A DNA stretch of 64,000 bases from Psychroserpens ponticola (GTDB lineage: Bacteria > Bacteroidota > Bacteroidia > Flavobacteriales > Flavobacteriaceae), in NCBI RefSeq assembly GCF_023556315.2, contig NZ_CP116221.1:434001-498000 (forward strand), given 5' to 3'. Positions 27,421 to 38,499 of the stretch are shown piece by piece; within the stretch, counting starts at the first letter, position 1; each line of letters begins with the position of its first letter. A program made the translations under genes and the position numbers. Under the pieces are notes generated by a model that was given only the letters and a program-made list of their open reading frames with translations, searched no databases and was not told where the DNA came from.

Positions 27421-29889
27421 TTAATTGTTCGTGTTTTTGCTAATTGAAAATTCTTTGATTTCAGAAATCAATTTACCATTTACAGTAAAGCCTTCAATAA
27501 TAAATAATAACCTATCAGCATCAGGTTTTTTTATTTTAAATTGGATGTTGCCGTTCTTATCAGAGATCAGTTTAGGTTGCCAGTCAACGGCACCATAAGT
27601 ATTAAATAAATGGTTTGATTTATTATAAAATAAAGGTGAATAAAATTCTTTTTGATCTGCGAATCCACCACTAACTAATAGTGAATTTGCGTATCGTGCT
27701 AAACTATTATCAGATAGAAGTCCTAAGTCTTTTTTTAAATAAATTCTAATCACACCAGCTCCACCTCTTGATCCATAGCCTAGACCAGATTTATTAAAAT
27801 ATATTTCATCAATTTCATTGGTTCGCATGCTTGTTAAAACTTGATAATCTCTTCCAAAGTTTACATCATCAACGATGAGTAGTGGAGAGTTGCTTCCAAG
27901 GAAAGAAACAGGTTGCCTATTAAAAATAGTAATTCGTCCAACATCATTTCTAGCAGTGAATCCATTAGCATTGATAATGTCTATAATAAATGGAAAAGCC
28001 CGCTCTTGATCAGATCCAACTTTAATGCCTTTACTGTAAGCATTCCCTATATATTTTAATACATTCTCTTGTTTTTTTTGTTTCACAGTGTTTTTTGAAT
28101 ATAGGTTTATCGTATCAAGTACTTCTCCTTTAAAATCAATGTCAGCATATTTTGTAAGCTCGATTACTTGGTTAGATTCAATGATACTACAAGTATTAGG
28201 TGATTTAAAAATTTGGTTCAACGAACTCCTGTCTTTGTTAAGAACCTTCGCGTAAAGTTTTGGCTGTGCTATTTTTTCTCCATCTTTAAAAACACTAAAA
28301 TGAACTTTAGTTGAATCTTGTATATAGTAGTTGTCAAAGTTGAATGCCTTGTCTTCTCCAATAGGTCTCGTTTCGTTAATATTATTTACGAGTGAAAACA
28401 GTTGAATCTGATATTTAGATTTAGGATCTAAAGTCTCATTTATGGTGCCATTTATTGTTACCCCTTTGTCAAATGGTATGATAAGATTTTGAGTCCCTTT
28501 TTTAATATTATCCCATTTGTACTTACTCCATCCTTGAGTGAGTAAGGCAAGATCAAGATGAAAGGATTTAATCCTATTAACATCTTCAAAATAAAAATTC
28601 GCATTTTCTAATTCACCATTTATATAGGGATCAATATAAATACTACTAATTATGTTTCTGCTTGTGCTTAGCGATTCGGTTTCTGCAGGAAGAACTGAAA
28701 CACTAATATTAGATGAGAATGCAACATTAGAATTGTCTTTTAAATTAATATGTATTGGAATAGAATCATTGCTAATCGGTTTTGCAGTTAGATTGGTTTT
28801 AATATAATCACCTTCTCTATAATTAAATATTAAACGCTCTAGCAATGGCTGAAGTTGATCGTTGAAAACGGTTATCGTATTCACACCAATAGGAAGTTTT
28901 TTGTTATCAATTGGAATGACATGGTTTAGGTTTAATTTGTCAATCTCAAGATTAATGACAGAGCTTTTGTTATTTTGATGAATTACGACATAGTAGGTTT
29001 TTCCAGCCTCTTTTAGAAGTGTATTCTTATTTGTTTTAAGTGTTAAATAAGTGATGAGTTTAGTGGTGTAATTGTTTAAAGATATTGAAAACCCTATAGG
29101 TCTACTTATAGGTAATTTGGTTTCAAAATTCTTATTATTAATTGTGTATTTTGCAGTATAACTTTCACCAGTTACCATGTGAAGATCAAATTTACCTATT
29201 CCAAATAGATTGCTTTTAAAAGTATTTATGATTTCATTTTTCGAGTTTACAATTTGTCCATTTATCATTAAGCCTTTGCCTTCACAATTTATAATTTTAT
29301 AGCCAATACTATTGGTGACATCAGATATGCAATGACCTCCTTCTGGTAAAAATTGTAAATCGAATGTAGAGGTGTTATTTTCTATTACCTCATTAGTTTC
29401 AGAATTTGGGTTTATAATTTGAAGCGTTTCGGAAGTAAAAGACTCATCCTCCTGAAAATTTTTCATCCAATTGGTGTGTGCTTTAATAAAGTAATGACCA
29501 GAAGCTAGATTTTTAGTGACTTTAAACTGACCAGAAAATGTTCCGTTTTCTGCATAATATAGGTTGGTTTTTAGTGTGTTTCCATCTTTATCATAAAGAC
29601 TAACATAAATATTTGAAGATGTTATAAAAGGAATGTCTCCTTTTTTATCGTAAATATAGCCTTTAAACCAAATAGATTCATTTAGTAGGAATTTATGTTT
29701 ATTGAAATGTAAATAAATAGTTTCACGTTCTGCATTAAAGTATGACGTGTAACTGTCTTCTAAAATATTTTCTTTGTTTTGGGAATAGGTGATGCTTGGA
29801 GTCAACAAAAAGAGGAATGAAAAAGCAAAAACTAATTTAGGTAAATGATGAATACTTACGGAAGATAAAACTGAGTAGAGATTTTTCAT
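27421..29889 (-). CDS. Exported MG2-like protein ending in a TonB plug domain (copy 2)
   Basis: An 822-residue tandem paralogue of the next gene downstream, with the same order: hydrophobic N-terminal export signal (residues about 15-36, after a charged stretch), macroglobulin-like strands (FKGYIYDKKGDIPFITSS, HYFIKAHTNWM), a central region with LLTQGWSKYKWDNIKKG, and a plug-like domain (LLIVDDVNFGRDYQ, GSRGGAGVIRIYLKKD) near residue 680. No barrel is encoded. The two genes are 53 bp apart and probably form an operon. Identity is highest in the plug and in the TQGWSKY block. Confidence 0.8.
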   Translation of the reverse strand: MKNLYSVLSSVSIHHLPKLVFAFSFLFLLTPSITYSQNKENILEDSYTSYFNAERETIYLHFNKHKFLLNESIWFKGYIYDKKGDIPFITSSNIYVSLYDKDGNTLKTNLYYAENGTFSGQFKVTKNLASGHYFIKAHTNWMKNFQEDESFTSETLQIINPNSETNEVIENNTSTFDLQFLPEGGHCISDVTNSIGYKIINCEGKGLMINGQIVNSKNEIINTFKSNLFGIGKFDLHMVTGESYTAKYTINNKNFETKLPISRPIGFSISLNNYTTKLITYLTLKTNKNTLLKEAGKTYYVVIHQNNKSSVINLEIDKLNLNHVIPIDNKKLPIGVNTITVFNDQLQPLLERLIFNYREGDYIKTNLTAKPISNDSIPIHINLKDNSNVAFSSNISVSVLPAETESLSTSRNIISSIYIDPYINGELENANFYFEDVNRIKSFHLDLALLTQGWSKYKWDNIKKGTQNLIIPFDKGVTINGTINETLDPKSKYQIQLFSLVNNINETRPIGEDKAFNFDNYYIQDSTKVHFSVFKDGEKIAQPKLYAKVLNKDRSSLNQIFKSPNTCSIIESNQVIELTKYADIDFKGEVLDTINLYSKNTVKQKKQENVLKYIGNAYSKGIKVGSDQERAFPFIIDIINANGFTARNDVGRITIFNRQPVSFLGSNSPLLIVDDVNFGRDYQVLTSMRTNEIDEIYFNKSGLGYGSRGGAGVIRIYLKKDLGLLSDNSLARYANSLLVSGGFADQKEFYSPLFYNKSNHLFNTYGAVDWQPKLISDKNGNIQFKIKKPDADRLLFIIEGFTVNGKLISEIKEFSISKNTNN

Positions 29890-29950
29890 GATATGAATTT
29901 ATTGATTAAGATAAAGATAAAATCACAAATTTTGTGCCTTATAATAAAAA

Positions 29951-29980
29951 AAAGAGCTTCCAAATATTTGAAAGCTCTTT
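29951..29980 (-). terminator. Intrinsic terminator after groL
   Basis: A 9-bp stem (29951-29959 with 29972-29980) extends through one mismatch into an inner palindrome, and is followed on the minus strand by a long U-tract. It lies 30 bp after the groL stop. Confidence 0.8.
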
Positions 29981-30010
29981 TATAATTTAAAAAATTTTAT
30001 CAAAATGATT

Positions 30011-31735
<1,725 letters not shown>

Positions 31736-31742
31736 GAATTGT

Positions 31743-32018
31743 TTAAACAATTGCTAATATGTCACTTTCACGCATGATGAGGTAATCTTTACCTTCTAGC
31801 TTTAGTTCAGTTCCTGCATATTTTCCGTATAGAACAGTATTACCCGTTTTAACAGTCATAGGTTCATCTTTAGTGCCTTTACCAACAGCGACAACTTTTC
31901 CTTTTTGTGGTTTTTCTTTAGCATTGTCTGGAATAATAATTCCTGAAGCTGTTTTAGTTTCAGCTTGAACAGGTTCAATAAGAACTCGATCTGCTAATGG
32001 TTTAATATTTAAGCTCAT
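31743..32018 (-). CDS. groS: Co-chaperonin GroES
   Basis: The 10-kDa lid of the chaperonin, 91 residues. It has the N-terminal [12 protein letters not shown], the mobile loop [19 protein letters not shown] and the [23 protein letters not shown] end. It is the first gene of groES-groL. A 38-bp perfect palindrome separates it from the secG operon upstream, so it is expected to have its own promoter, which was not recognised. Confidence 0.97.
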   Translation of the reverse strand: MSLNIKPLADRVLIEPVQAETKTASGIIIPDNAKEKPQKGKVVAVGKGTKDEPMTVKTGNTVLYGKYAGTELKLEGKDYLIMRESDILAIV

Positions 32019-32110
32019 TGTTATATAAGATTTTAATTAAATGATTAATGTTAATGCTTATGCATTATGCTAAAAATGTGCCAATGGGATAATACTGACA
32101 AAGTTTCAGA

Positions 32111-32148
32111 TATAAAAAATGCCAACAGTACTGTTGGCATTTTTTATA
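32111..32148. terminator. Perfect 38-bp palindromic terminator after secG
   Basis: The whole 38-bp stretch is a perfect palindrome with a T-run (or A-run) at each end. As a hairpin it has at least 16 bp of stem. It lies 18 bp after the secG stop and ends the miaB-to-secG operon. Confidence 0.85.
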
Positions 32149-32166
32149 TGGTATGTTTTGTATTTG

Positions 32167-32520
32167 TTATTCTGTAGCTCCATCAGGAGTTGCAGTGTCT
32201 TCAGCTGAAGTATTTGGAGTTGTTACAGGAACTGATATTTCTGTGTCGTCTCCATTAATTACTTTAGAATCTTGAGCACCACCAGCTCCAGGAATAGCAA
32301 AGTTAGATGCTAAAATTAGCGCTAACAATAAAGTAGCTAAAGCCCAAGTACTTTTATCTAAGAAATCTGTTGTCTTTTTAACACCACCCATTTGTTGTGT
32401 GCCACCACCTCCAAAAGAAGATGATAATCCGCCACCTTTTGGGTTTTGTACCATTACTACTACGACTAGTAAAAATGCAACTAGTACGATAAGGATTAAA
32501 AATATAGTAAACGTATTCAT
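32167..32520 (-). CDS. secG: Preprotein translocase subunit SecG
   Basis: Small membrane subunit of the Sec translocon, 117 residues. Two membrane spans (about 4-24 and 54-72) flank the family motif QNPKGGGLSSSFGGGG. After span 2 is an acidic Ser/Thr-rich tail (about 80-117) that is common in Bacteroidota SecG. It lies 5 bp after the TPR-like gene and is the last gene of its operon. Confidence 0.95.
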   Translation of the reverse strand: MNTFTIFLILIVLVAFLLVVVVMVQNPKGGGLSSSFGGGGTQQMGGVKKTTDFLDKSTWALATLLLALILASNFAIPGAGGAQDSKVINGDDTEISVPVTTPNTSAEDTATPDGATE

Positions 32521-32525
32521 TAGTT

Positions 32526-33476
32526 CTATGTATTATTTTCTTGTAATTGTTTGACTGCTTTAATTTGGTCTGCAAAGAAACCACTTTTTTCTGGATATTT
32601 CAAACTTAAAATTTTATAAGATTGAATTGCCTTTTCATAATTATTCTGTTCTAGGTAGATTCTTGCTAATGTCTCTGTCATTAAGCCATCATGCTTAGCT
32701 GTGTCCTCTGATTTTAGCTCTATTTTTGGACTCTCTTTTGAAGGCACTATTTTTGGATTGCTTTCTAAAAACTTGTCAATAAGCTCAAATTTTTTGTGAA
32801 TTGAAGGGTTCGTTTTTTCAGAATTATTGTCTGATTTGTCTTTTGAAACCGTAGTTGATTCCTCGCGATTGATAGGTTTGAAACTTGTTATTTTTAGCCA
32901 TTCTGTGAATGAGTGTGTTTCAGATTTATTAAAATCTAAGGGTTTTCCAATCTGTAAAGCTTCTTCTGGAGCTTCTTCTATTGATTTGGCGTCAATATCA
33001 AGAATTACTTGTTCTGGTGTAGAATTCCGAAGAGCTAAAAAATTTGCAACATCTTCTTTTTTTAACTTTTCTTCAAATAGGTGTGGGTCAAGAACACCTT
33101 CAGTATTTTTTACATGCTCTTTTAGTGCATCGTCAATGGTAACACTTCTGTCAATCGAAATATCATCTGCTTCATTGACAATAATGCCTTTGAGGTGTTC
33201 TGAGTTTTGCTTAATAATTTGAGATATTTCATTTTGATTAAAAGCTTCAGAAGTGACATAATCAAACAAAATACTACGATCTGTAGTGTAGGCTGCAGTC
33301 GTTTTTAACTCTTGGTTGTATTTAAAGCTTTCTTTGTTTTTAAGTCCTTTAAGGTATAATGCTCTTGCAGATTGTGCATACGGGAACTCTGTGATTAACT
33401 CTTGTAATTGTTGGGTTTGCTCAGGTGTAATATTCTGAGGGTTTTGGAGTATGTGTGTGAAATCTGTTGTATTCAA
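32526..33476 (-). CDS. Tetratricopeptide-like protein of the lptE-secG operon
   Basis: A 316-residue soluble protein of unknown role. The N-terminus (ITPEQTQQLQELITEFPYAQSARALYLKGLKN) and the C-terminus (ARIYLEQNNYEKAIQSYKILSLKYPEKSGFFADQIKAV) are TPR-like helices. The middle, about 130-240, is acidic, polar and probably disordered. No signal peptide is seen. It is 7 bp after lptE and 5 bp before secG, an order I recall as conserved in flavobacteria, so a role in envelope biogenesis is plausible but unproven. Confidence 0.75.
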   Translation of the reverse strand: MNTTDFTHILQNPQNITPEQTQQLQELITEFPYAQSARALYLKGLKNKESFKYNQELKTTAAYTTDRSILFDYVTSEAFNQNEISQIIKQNSEHLKGIIVNEADDISIDRSVTIDDALKEHVKNTEGVLDPHLFEEKLKKEDVANFLALRNSTPEQVILDIDAKSIEEAPEEALQIGKPLDFNKSETHSFTEWLKITSFKPINREESTTVSKDKSDNNSEKTNPSIHKKFELIDKFLESNPKIVPSKESPKIELKSEDTAKHDGLMTETLARIYLEQNNYEKAIQSYKILSLKYPEKSGFFADQIKAVKQLQENNT

Positions 33477-33483
33477 AATAGTA

Positions 33484-33990
33484 TTACCATTTAGCTAAGG
33501 TAGCATTAAATATGTCTTGTGTGATACGCTCAAAAATTTCTTCTATTGCTGTATCTTTTTGTGAGCCTATTAATTGTTCGCCACCATCATAATCAAAAAA
33601 GAAAGAGAAGCGTTTTTCAAATTCTTCTTCAGGTTCATTTTTATCATAAAAGCGAACATTAACACCAATCGTTAGTCTGTTTTGTGCAGCTGTACTATTT
33701 GCTTGAGCAGTTGTTGGTGAAATTCGGTATTCAGTAATTTCACCTTCATAAATTAAATCACCACCAGAATTCACAATGCTTAAATTGGTTTGATTTAAAA
33801 TCAAATCTTGAAGCGCTAACGTGAAGTCACGATCTAAACCAGGTTCTACTAAATCTGATGCGTTTTGAAAATAATTAACTTGAAAGGTTTCAATATTGTC
33901 AGCAATTGAAGTTCCTGTGAAAGAATACTTCCAGCATCCAAAAAATAGCACAGGTACACAAAGGAGAATTATTTTTTTTAATACGTTCAT
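33484..33990 (-). CDS. lptE: LPS-assembly lipoprotein, LptE family
   Basis: A 168-residue lipoprotein. The lipobox LFFGC puts the lipidated Cys at residue 19. The downstream fold has the family signature: GTSIADNIETFQVNYFQNAS, TLALQDLILNQTNLSIVNSGGDLIYEGEITEY, then an amphipathic helix at the end. LptE forms the plug of the LptD barrel that places LPS at the cell surface. It starts with an ATG directly after the stop of the 63-residue gene (zero spacing). Assignment rests on family pattern and operon context. Confidence 0.85.
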   Translation of the reverse strand: MNVLKKIILLCVPVLFFGCWKYSFTGTSIADNIETFQVNYFQNASDLVEPGLDRDFTLALQDLILNQTNLSIVNSGGDLIYEGEITEYRISPTTAQANSTAAQNRLTIGVNVRFYDKNEPEEEFEKRFSFFFDYDGGEQLIGSQKDTAIEEIFERITQDIFNATLAKW

Positions 33991-34182
33991 TTAATACGTG
34001 TTTGGACGTTTCATTGTTATGAAAGCATAAATTTTACCACCTTCAATTGTAAAAGATGTGGTTATTAATCGATAGCCTTTGTAGTGTTTTTCGTTGATTA
34101 AATCTTCAGCCTCTTTTCTAATAGCTTCCGAACTGTTTGGTCCAAACGATCGTCTTAATCTAAATATTTCAACTGCTTTCAT
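33991..34182 (-). CDS. Small hypothetical protein (63 aa)
   Basis: A 63-residue basic protein with no signal peptide or membrane span. The C-terminal half (GYRLITTSFTIEGGKIYAFITMKR) looks like a small beta sheet, distantly like the DUF4177 fold, but this is a weak resemblance. It ends exactly one base before the lptE ATG. Coding potential is supported by the tight spacing to lptE and by the absence of any competing frame. I do not recognise its function. Confidence 0.55.
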   Translation of the reverse strand: MKAVEIFRLRRSFGPNSSEAIRKEAEDLINEKHYKGYRLITTSFTIEGGKIYAFITMKRPNTY

Positions 34183-34259
34183 GTATTGTTTAGATGATTT
34201 TATAAGTTCAAAAATAACTTTTTTAAAAATCTGATTGTCATAAAATTTTCAAAAATTAT

Positions 34260-35606
34260 TTAATCTGTAATAACATCACCTTGGTAGTAATATCTAGAAT
34301 ATGGATTAATATCATAAGCCCCAAGTTCATCCATATATTGTTTGCTACCTGTAATGGGTAAATTGTTTTCATTAAACTCATAATCATAGAGTATATAACT
34401 TGGATCTGAATAATTTATAAGCGTTAGGTTATTTGCGTTTATTAAAATGTTTAATTTTGATGGCTGAATTCCAAAGGTTAAGTTCCTAATAAAACCATAA
34501 ACATCAATAAGATTTGTGTCACCAAAAAGTGGATTTGGATTTGTGTCATATCCATAATCAACACAGTCTGTATCTCCACAACTATTAGTGACGTTATTTG
34601 AATATCCATTAGATTCAAATTCAGAACAGTCACCATAAACTTGTAGCTCGTTAGTTGTTAAATTAGTTATCTCGCCACCTGAATAAAGACAGCGTTTTAC
34701 TATAGGATTTCCTGTAAATACTTCATATTTATCATACCATAATTCATATTCTTCATAAGTGACACCATTGTCTTCATAGGTTAATGGCCCATCACTATAA
34801 TAACTTTCAGAATCTATATAATAATTCTCAGTTTCAAAGAATTCAAAATTTCGGTTTCCAATGCTTAAGATTCGGTTTCCAGTGCCATAAACTATATCTT
34901 GAGATTCAATAGGAACATTATTAATATCTGTTATGGTAATGTTGATTAGTTGTTGTGAATTGTCAAACTCAAAATAAAATTTAGTATCTGTAGTGTGCAA
35001 TTCTTTAATACGACCATCAGCATTAAAAAAATACTTGTTAGATGGGTTTCCTTCTGAATTTAATAAATGATATTCAGCAATAATTAATGGGTCAAATTCA
35101 ATATTGATTTCTGTGTCATCATTTTCTGAATTACCATCAGAATCGTCACCATTATCGCTAAGGTCAGAAACACTTTCATTTTGAGGTGTCATCGCATTTA
35201 CTGTTACCGAATAACTCAATCCGTCTGCGTCGACTTCACTTTGTGTAATTGTAAAACGTGCAGTGTAAGTAGCAATTTCGCTAGCTTGAATAGAACCCAT
35301 TGTGCTTCCTAAAGAAGCATTTATAAAATTGGGAGCTGTATCAAGTTCTAATGAATTATTTAAAAAATCTTTTAATGAACTTACAAGAGATAAGCTTGAT
35401 AAAGAGACATCTCCAGTATTTTGTATTGAAATGGTGTATTCTATAATGTCATCAACACCATTAATACCATTACCTTCGTCAATTACTGAAGCTGTAACTG
35501 TAACTTCTATAGCAGAGTTGTCAACCTCTTGCGAATCAGGATCTTCAGAAGAACTACAAGAGGTTAATAGAAGTATGGTAATTAGAAACGTAAAAAGGAA
35601 TCTCAT
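34260..35606 (-). CDS. Lipoprotein with a DUF11-like repeat domain
   Basis: A 448-residue lipoprotein (start at 35606 gives MRFLFTFLITILLLTSC, lipobox LLTSC; an ATG 9 bp upstream is possible). An N-terminal DUF11-like beta-sandwich (about 30-150, ITVTASVIDEGNG and DIIEYTISIQNTGDVSLSSLSL patterns) is followed by an acidic Asp/Ser linker (SDLSDNGDDSDGNSEND) and a region with short repeated beta motifs (KYFFNADGRIKELHTTD, FEFDNSQQLINITI) resembling YD-type repeats. It sits between the sigma-54 activator and the small gene and looks like an insertion into an otherwise housekeeping operon. Function unknown. Confidence 0.75.
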   Translation of the reverse strand: MRFLFTFLITILLLTSCSSSEDPDSQEVDNSAIEVTVTASVIDEGNGINGVDDIIEYTISIQNTGDVSLSSLSLVSSLKDFLNNSLELDTAPNFINASLGSTMGSIQASEIATYTARFTITQSEVDADGLSYSVTVNAMTPQNESVSDLSDNGDDSDGNSENDDTEINIEFDPLIIAEYHLLNSEGNPSNKYFFNADGRIKELHTTDTKFYFEFDNSQQLINITITDINNVPIESQDIVYGTGNRILSIGNRNFEFFETENYYIDSESYYSDGPLTYEDNGVTYEEYELWYDKYEVFTGNPIVKRCLYSGGEITNLTTNELQVYGDCSEFESNGYSNNVTNSCGDTDCVDYGYDTNPNPLFGDTNLIDVYGFIRNLTFGIQPSKLNILINANNLTLINYSDPSYILYDYEFNENNLPITGSKQYMDELGAYDINPYSRYYYQGDVITD

Positions 35607-35645
35607 TTTATGCAATTTATGATTTCCTTAAAGTTACTAAAAAAT

Positions 35646-36917
35646 CTATAAATCGAATTGCTTTATTTTTCTATATAAAGTGCGTTCACTGATGCCTAAT
35701 TCTGCAGCTGCAAGTTTACGCTTTCCACTGTGACGTTCTAGTGATTTTTTTATAAGCTCTAACTCTTTATCATGTAAAGATAAGGTTTCTTCCTCTTGAA
35801 TCTCTTCAGCAAAATGATATTTATCTTGAGAAGCGTCATCAACAGTTTCAGTAAACGTATCATTTTTATCAGCAATAGGTAATACTTCTAAATCTTGAAA
35901 TTCATCTTCAAAAGATGCTTTTTCTTTATTGCCACCATATATTTTCTGAATTAAATGCTCGTTGTCTTTTTGAACCTCATTTCCATTGCCACTTTTCATC
36001 AATTCCATCGTAAGCTTTTTGAGATCTGTAAGATCACTTTTCATGTCAAAAAGTACTTTGTAAAGAATTTCACGTTCATTGCTGAAATCGCTTTCAGATT
36101 TAGAATTATTTATAACAGCTGGTAAATTTGTGGATGTATTAGGTAAGTAAGCTCTAAGCGACGTTGCATTTATAATACGATTTTGCTCTAGCACCGAAAT
36201 TTGTTCAGCAACATTACGCAGTTGTCTAATGTTACCATTCCAACGAAACTTTAATAGCATGTCTACGGCATCATCATTTAGCTTAATGGTTGGCATTTTA
36301 TATTTTAATGCAAAGTCACTAGCGAATTTTCTAAATAATAAATGAATGTCTTCCTGACGCTCTCTCAAAGGAGGTATATTGATTTCTACAGTACTTAACC
36401 TGTAGTAAAGGTCTTCACGAAATTTTTCTTTTTTTATAGCTTCAAACATATTTACGTTTGTGGCAGCTACAATTCGAACATCAGTTTTTTGTACTTTACT
36501 TGAACCTACTTTTATGAATTCTCCATTTTCTAAAACACGTAATAAACGTACTTGGGTTGTTAGAGGTAATTCACCAACTTCATCTAAAAAGATGGTTCCT
36601 CCATCTGCAACTTCAAAATAGCCAGATCGTGTTGAAGTCGCTCCTGTAAAGGCTCCTTTTTCATGGCCAAATAGTTCACTGTCAATAGTTCCTTCTGGAA
36701 TTGCACCACAGTTTACAGCAATATATTTGCCATGTTTGCGATGTGATAATTGGTGTATGATTTTTGGAATACTTTCTTTACCAACACCACTTTCACCTGT
36801 CACTAATACCGAAATATCAGTAGGAGAGACTTGAATCGATTTTTCAATTGCGCGATTAAGTTTAGCGTTGTTGCCAATGATTCCGAAACGTTGTTTTATG
36901 GCTTGTATTGATTCCAT
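35646..36917 (-). CDS. Sigma-54-dependent activator without receiver domain
   Basis: A 423-residue bacterial enhancer-binding protein. The AAA+ domain starts near residue 14 with no N-terminal regulatory or receiver domain. Visible motifs: Walker A GESGVGKE, the sigma-54 contact loop GAFTGA, Walker B GGTIFLDEVGEL and the sensor region FREDLYYRLSTVEI. A long acidic linker (about 265-375) leads to a Fis-type helix-turn-helix (KLAAAELGISERTLYRKIKQ). It is 21 bp after miaB. Activity must be set by level or by another protein, as no sensory domain exists. Its targets are unknown; the envelope context suggests outer-membrane genes. Confidence 0.9.
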   Translation of the reverse strand: MESIQAIKQRFGIIGNNAKLNRAIEKSIQVSPTDISVLVTGESGVGKESIPKIIHQLSHRKHGKYIAVNCGAIPEGTIDSELFGHEKGAFTGATSTRSGYFEVADGGTIFLDEVGELPLTTQVRLLRVLENGEFIKVGSSKVQKTDVRIVAATNVNMFEAIKKEKFREDLYYRLSTVEINIPPLRERQEDIHLLFRKFASDFALKYKMPTIKLNDDAVDMLLKFRWNGNIRQLRNVAEQISVLEQNRIINATSLRAYLPNTSTNLPAVINNSKSESDFSNEREILYKVLFDMKSDLTDLKKLTMELMKSGNGNEVQKDNEHLIQKIYGGNKEKASFEDEFQDLEVLPIADKNDTFTETVDDASQDKYHFAEEIQEEETLSLHDKELELIKKSLERHSGKRKLAAAELGISERTLYRKIKQFDL

Positions 36918-36938
36918 TTGTTTTTCTTAATTTTCTTT

Positions 36939-38372
36939 TTAATATCCAACAGCCTCACCAATTAAAGTGGCACTTGTGCAATCTAAAACTTTAACTTTAA
37001 CTAATTCTCCAACCTTGAAATTTTCCTTAGGAAATACAGCTACAATGTTTTGGGATGTTTTTCCAGACCATTGGTCGTTTGATTTTTTTGATTCTCGCTC
37101 AATAAGGACTTCAACTTCTGTGTTGAGATATTTTTTAATTTGAATGGCACCATGCTCACGTTGTAATTGTACAATTTCAGCAAGGCGTCGTTTCTTTGTG
37201 TCTTCAGTTACATCGTCTTCCAATTTGCGTTCTGCCATAGTTCCTGGACGTTCAGAATACATATACATAAAACCAAAGTTGTATTTCACATACTCCATTA
37301 AACTTAAAGTATCTTGATGATCTTGTTCTGTTTCAGTCGGAAAACCTGCAATTAAGTCCTGACTAATAGAACATTCTGGAAGGATACGTCTTATGTTGTC
37401 AATGAGATTAAAATAGTCTTCTCTTGTGTGTAAGCGGTTCATTTCTTTTAAAATACGATTACTTCCGCTTTGAACGGGTAAGTGAATGTGTTTACATATA
37501 TTATCAAATTTCGTCATGGTTTTTATCACATCCAATGTCAAATCTTGCGGATTACTGGTAGAAAAACGAATACGCATTTTTGGTTGAGCTTTAGCACATA
37601 ATTCTAATAGCTGTGAAAAATTTATAGCTGTTGCTTTTTGTAAATCACTCGCTTTTGAAAAATCTTTTTTGAGTCCGCCACCATACCATAAATAGCTGTC
37701 TACATTTTGACCTAAAAGTGTAATTTCTTTAAAGCCTTTATTCCATAAATCATTAACTTCTTCAATAATGCTGTGAGGATCACGACTACGTTCGCGACCT
37801 CTGGTAAAAGGTACTACGCAAAATGTACACATGTTATCACAGCCACGAGTTATAGAAACTAAAGCTGAAACACCGTTGCTGTTTAATCGAACTGGCGAAA
37901 TGTCGCCATAGGTTTCTTCTTTTGAAAGCACAACATTTATAGCATCTCGACCATCATCAACTTCGGCTAAAAGGTTAGGTAAATCTTTATAGGCATCTGG
38001 ACCAACGACTAAATCAACAATTTTTTCTTCTTCTAAAAATTTAGTTTTTAAACGTTCAGCCATACAACCTAAAACACCAACTTTCATTTTTGGGTTTATA
38101 CGTTTTACTGCATTGTATTTTTCTAATCGTTTTCTTACTGTTTGTTCAGCCTTGTCACGTATAGAGCAGGTGTTTACAAGTACCAAATCAGCGTCTTCTA
38201 GGTTTTGTGTGGTGTTAAATCCCTGTTCAGACAATATTGAAGCTACTATTTCACTATCGCTAAAATTCATGGCACAGCCATAACTTTCAATAAAAAGTTT
38301 ACGACTATTTTCTTGTTTAGCTTCGAGAAAAAGGGATTCTCCTTGCTTGTTTTCGTCAATTGTTTTTTTCAT
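36939..38372 (-). CDS. miaB: tRNA methylthiotransferase MiaB
   Basis: Radical-SAM enzyme that adds a methylthio group to i6A37 of tRNAs reading UNN codons. The start at 38372 (MKKTIDENKQGES) is preferred over one 21 bp upstream by comparison with the usual flavobacterial N-terminus. Length 477 residues. The auxiliary cluster Cys are C33, C69 and C103; the radical-SAM cluster is C178-x3-C182-x2-C185 (RGCDNMCTFC). A C-terminal TRAM domain is present (EVLIERESKK to TLIGEAVGY). It leads the operon that continues to secG; a two-part promoter lies upstream. Confidence 0.97.
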   Translation of the reverse strand: MKKTIDENKQGESLFLEAKQENSRKLFIESYGCAMNFSDSEIVASILSEQGFNTTQNLEDADLVLVNTCSIRDKAEQTVRKRLEKYNAVKRINPKMKVGVLGCMAERLKTKFLEEEKIVDLVVGPDAYKDLPNLLAEVDDGRDAINVVLSKEETYGDISPVRLNSNGVSALVSITRGCDNMCTFCVVPFTRGRERSRDPHSIIEEVNDLWNKGFKEITLLGQNVDSYLWYGGGLKKDFSKASDLQKATAINFSQLLELCAKAQPKMRIRFSTSNPQDLTLDVIKTMTKFDNICKHIHLPVQSGSNRILKEMNRLHTREDYFNLIDNIRRILPECSISQDLIAGFPTETEQDHQDTLSLMEYVKYNFGFMYMYSERPGTMAERKLEDDVTEDTKKRRLAEIVQLQREHGAIQIKKYLNTEVEVLIERESKKSNDQWSGKTSQNIVAVFPKENFKVGELVKVKVLDCTSATLIGEAVGY

Positions 38373-38432
38373 AGGTGATTTTAGCTCCAGCAAACTTCCA
38401 ATTATAATAATGATGCTGATTCAATAAGCATG

Positions 38433-38465
38433 CAAAGATACGATATTTTTGAAAAATATGACAAA
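38433..38465 (-). promoter_or_regulatory. Bacteroidota-type promoter for the miaB-to-secG operon
   Basis: On the minus strand TTTG (38462-38465) is followed after 21 bp by TATCTTTG (38433-38440), a match to the TTG/TAnnTTTG pattern. The predicted leader to the miaB ATG is about 55 nt. Confidence 0.55.
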
Positions 38466-38499
38466 GTGGCAGTGCTATAATTTTCTAAATAAGAATAAT

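Noticed and set aside
32019-32110. CIRCE (HrcA) operator before groES
   Set aside because: No TTAGCACTC-N9-GAGTGCTAA or close variant is present; only a weak 6-bp repeat around GCATTA is seen.
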